The position numbers and the translations under genes were made by a program. The notes beneath the pieces are model-generated. The model saw only the letters and a list, made by a program, of their open reading frames with translations, did not search any database and was not told the DNA's origin. Positions 61,275 to 64,000 of a stretch of 64,000 nucleotides of DNA are shown here, one piece after another. This DNA comes from Ecdyonurus torrentis (lineage: Eukaryota; Arthropoda; Insecta; Ephemeroptera; Heptageniidae), in NCBI GenBank assembly GCA_949318235.1, contig CASGGR010000043.1, forward strand, positions 114,001 to 178,000, given 5' to 3'. Numbering within the stretch: the first letter of the stretch is position 1; each line of letters starts with the position of its first letter.

Positions 61275-63980
61275 ATGAAACAAAGTTTCTATTTCAAGAA
61301 CCAAATGTTATTGAATGATAAAAATCATACTTTTTACACGATTAAAACTAGTTGTGATGATTTCTCAAAAACTAAGAATGCTACAGACTTACTATTTTAC
61401 TCAAAACATAGCTTTTTCAATTCTCTACAAAAAAGATGTCTTGAACTTTTTTGCTCCGACGCATACTTTTTGGGTTATTGACAATTTTAGTTTTCACTCA
61501 TCATGTAGCCAAACCAAGTCATGAAACAAAGTTTTTATTTCAAGAACCAAATGTTATTGAATGATAAAAATCATACTTTTTACACGATTAAAACTAGTTT
61601 TGATGATTTCTCAGAAACTAAGAATGCTACAGACATCAAATTCAACTCAAAACATAGCTTTTTCAATTCTCTACAAAAAAGATGTCTTGAACTTTTTTGC
61701 TCCGACGCATACTTTTTGGGTTATTGACAATTATAGTTTTCACTCATCATGTAGCCAAACCAAGTCATGAAACAAAGTTTCTATTTCAAGAACCAAATGT
61801 TATTGAATGATAAAAATCATACTTTTTACACGATTAAAACTAGTTGTGATGATTTCTCAAAAACTAAGAATGCTACAGACTTACTATTTTACTCAAAACA
61901 TAGCTTTTTCAATTCTCTACAAAAAAGATGTCTTGAACTTTTTTGCTCCGACGCATACTTTTTGGGTTATTGACAATTTTAGTTTTCACTCATCATGTAG
62001 CCAAACCAAGTCATGAAACAAAGTTTTTATTTCAAGAACCAAATGTTATTGAATGATAAAAATCATACTTTTTACACGATTAAAACTAGTTTTGATGATT
62101 TCTCAAAAACTAAGAATGCTACAGACTTACTATTTTACTCAAAACATAGCTTTTTCAATTCTCTACAAAAAAGATGTCTTGAACTTTTTTGCTCCGACGC
62201 ATACTTTTTGGGTTATTGACAATTTTAGTTTTCACTCATCATGTAGCCAAACCGAGTCATGAAACAAAGTTTCTATTTCAAGAACCAAATGTTATTGAAT
62301 GATAAAAATCATACTTTTTACACGATTAAAACTAGTTTTGATGATTTCTCAGAAACTAAGAATGCTACAGACATCAAATTCAACTCAAAACATAGCTTTT
62401 TCAATTCTCTACAAAAAAGATGTCTTGAACTTTTTTGCTCCGACGCATACTTTTTGGGTTATTGACAATTATAGTTTTCACTCATCATGTAGCCAAACCA
62501 AGTCAGGAAACAAAGTTTCTATTTCAAGAACCAAATGTTATTGAATGATAAAAATCATACTTTTTACACGATTAAAACTAGTTGTGATGATTTCTCAAAA
62601 ACTAAGAATGCTACAGACTTACTATTTTACTCAAAACATAGCTTTTTCAATTCTCTACAAAAAAGATGTCTTCAACTTTTTTGCTCCGACGCATACTTTT
62701 TGGGTTATTGACAATTTTAGTTTTCACTCATCATGTAGCCAAACCGAGTCATGAAACAAAGTTTCTATTTCAAGAACCAAATGTTATTGAATGATAAAAA
62801 TCATACTTTTTACACGATTAAAACTAGTTTTGATGATTTCTCAGAAACTAAGAATGCTACAGACATCAAATTCAACTCAAAACATAGCTTTTTCAATTCT
62901 CTACAAAAAAGATGTCTTGAACTTTTTTGCTCCGACGCATACTTTTTGGGTTATTGACAATTTTAGTTTTCACTCATCATGTAGCCAAACCAAGTCATGA
63001 AACAAAGTTTTTATTTCAAGAACCAAATGTTATTGAATGATAAAAATCATACTTTTTACACGATTAAAACTAGTTTTGATGATTTCTCAAAAACTAAGAA
63101 TGCTACAGACTTACTATTTTACTCAAAACATAGCTTTTTCAATTCTCTACAAAAAAGATGTCTTGAACTTTTTTGCTCCGACGCATACTTTTTGGGTTAT
63201 TGACAATTTTAGTTTTCACTCATCATGTAGCCAAACCGAGTCATGAAACAAAGTTTCTATTTCAAGAACCAAATGTTATTGAATGATAAAAATCATACTT
63301 TTTACACGATTAAAACTAGTTTTGATGATTTCTCAGAAACTAAGAATGCTACAGACATCAAATTCAACTCAAAACATAGCTTTTTTAATTCTCTACAAAA
63401 AAGATGTCTTGAACTTTTTTGCTCCGACGCATACTTTTTGGGTTATTGACAATTATAGTTTTCACTCATCATGTAGCCAAACCAAGTCATGAAACAAAGT
63501 TTCTATTTCAAGAACCAAATGTTATTGAATGATAAAAATCATACTTTTTACACGATTAAAACTAGTTGTGATGATTTCTCAAAAACTAAGAATGCTACAG
63601 ACTTACTATTTTACTCAAAACATAGCTTTTTCAATTCTCTACAAAAAAGATGTCTTCAACTTTTTTGCTCCGACGCATACTTTTTGGGTTATTGACAATT
63701 ATAGTTTTCACTCATCATGTAGCCAAACCAAGTCATGAAACAAAGTTTCTATTTCAAGAACCAAATGTTATTGAATGATAAAAATCATACTTTTTACACG
63801 ATTAAAACTAGTTTTGATGATTTCTCAGAAACTAAGAATGCTACAGACTTACTATTTAACTCAAAACATAGCTTTTTCAATTCTCTACAAAAAAGATGTC
63901 TTGAACTTTTTTGTTTCGACGCATACTTTTTGGGTTATTGACAATTTTAGTTTTCACTCATCATGTAGCCAAACCGAGTC
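61275..63980 (+). repeat. 11-monomer segment repeating the order at 49959
   Basis: 1 2 1 3 4 h5/6 7 3 8 5 6 has the same order as 49959-52664 (offset 11,316 bp), including the M5/M6 hybrid. The hybrid here (62505) has a private T to G at 62506. The segment is cut by the window end. Confidence 0.8.
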
Positions 63981-64000
63981 ATGAAACAAAGTTTCTATTT
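63981..64000 (+). repeat. Partial monomer at the right window edge
   Basis: First 20 bases of the next unit, with p15 C; preceded by M6 with p242 G, so an M7 is expected next. The array continues beyond the window. Confidence 0.95.

Larger units (their letters stand above)
1..64000 (+). repeat. 246-bp tandem satellite array with higher-order repeat structure
   Basis: The same unit recurs at exactly 246-bp spacing from the first base to the last: each monomer begins ATGAAACAAAG at 21 + 246k, the last full one at 63735. There are 260 full copies, all in one orientation, with no net insertion or deletion. Types differ at up to 11 of 246 positions, and copies of one type look identical at the diagnostic sites. 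About 14 recurrent variable sites (p15, p80, p94, p115, p117, p118, p119, p123, p124, p144, p169, p180/p182, p213, p242) carry the type information. Known biology: arrays like this, with ordered monomer types, are typical of eukaryotic centromeric and pericentromeric heterochromatin and evolve by unequal exchange and conversion. Which chromosome region this is, and which species, cannot be told here; neither flank is in the window. No gene is supported anywhere. Confidence 0.98.

Noticed and set aside
1..64000. CRISPR array
   Set aside because: There are no unique spacers: the whole 246-bp unit repeats, with only single-base type differences.
1..64000. Tandem gene family, rRNA or tRNA cluster
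   Set aside because: The unit has no long open frame, no recognisable rRNA segment and no tRNA-like A and B boxes.
1..64000. Assembly artefact made by looping over one short sequence
   Set aside because: A simple loop would repeat one fixed order. Here the order changes throughout, and private mutations appear once or in nested duplications. Local collapse or expansion at exact duplications still cannot be excluded.

Overview
The whole 64 kb window is one uninterrupted array of a 246-bp tandem satellite repeat, about 29% G+C (hand count on the first full monomer). I count 260 complete monomers, starting at 21 + 246k for k = 0 to 259, plus 20-bp partial monomers at each end (1-20 and 63981-64000). 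Every monomer is head to tail on the same strand and exactly 246 bp long. I see no unique sequence, gene, RNA gene, transposon insertion, microsatellite, telomere repeat, inversion or CRISPR array. A homogeneous satellite array of this size with higher-order structure points to nuclear heterochromatin of a eukaryote, plausibly centromeric or pericentromeric. I do not recognise the family and cannot say whether the host is animal, plant or other.

The monomers are not random copies. About 14 recurrent diagnostic sites sort 239 of the 260 into ten types (M1 to M10) differing at no more than 11 of 246 positions; the other 21 are hybrids or variants. Positions inside a monomer (p1 to p246) are counted from the ATG that starts each unit as phased here; this phase is arbitrary. 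The types follow a strict order. The commonest cycle is M3-M4-M5-M6-M7-M3-(M8 or M10)-M9-M2-M1-M2-M1, a 12-monomer, 2,952-bp higher-order repeat (HOR), complete once at 42333-45284 and otherwise shortened, duplicated or fused.

Layout in type numbers (h = hybrid or variant; 5' = M5 with a private p74 change). 21-3956: 1 2 1 3 4 5 6 7 3 8 8 9 2 1 3 4. 3957-8138 (block B1): 5' 6 h7/3 4 5' 6 7 3 10 9 2 1 2 1 h3/6 7 3. 8139-11090: 8 4 1 3 4 h5/1 3 4 5 6 7 h3/4. 11091-15272 (B2): same order as B1. 15273-23636: h 7 3 8 4 1 3 4 h5/1 3 4 6 7 3 8 9 2 1 h2/3 4 5 6 7 3 10 9 2 5 6 7 3 h10/1 3 4. 23637-27818 (B3): same order as B1. 27819-32246: (8 4 1 3 4 5 6 7 3) twice. 32247-35936: 8 9 2 5 6 7 3 10 9 2 1 2 1 3 4. 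35937-40118: (1 h2/9 3 4 5), (1 h2/9 3 4 h5/3 4 5), (1 h2/9 3 4 5). 40119-44546: 9 3 4 1 3 4 5 h6/7 3 8 9 2 1 2 1 3 4 5. 44547-50450: (6 7 3 10 9 2 1 2) three times. 50451-51188: 1 3 4. 51189-55370: (h5/6 7 3 8 5 6 7 3 4), (h5/6 7 3 8 5 6 7 3). 55371-57092: 10 9 2 5 6 7 h3/4. 57093-60044: (5 6 7 3 4 8) twice, carrying private mutations. 60045-61274: 3 8 8 3 4. 61275-63980: 1 2 1 3 4 h5/6 7 3 8 5 6.

The array records its own history. Hybrid monomers sit where the left neighbour fits one parent type and the right neighbour fits the other, as expected if in-register unequal exchange keeps shuffling, deleting and duplicating HOR segments. Private point mutations are rare before 58 kb and clearly denser from 58.2 to 62.5 kb. 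The monomer itself may be an ancient, diverged dimer of unequal halves. All statements on identity between copies rest on the diagnostic sites and on reading by eye, not on computed alignments.
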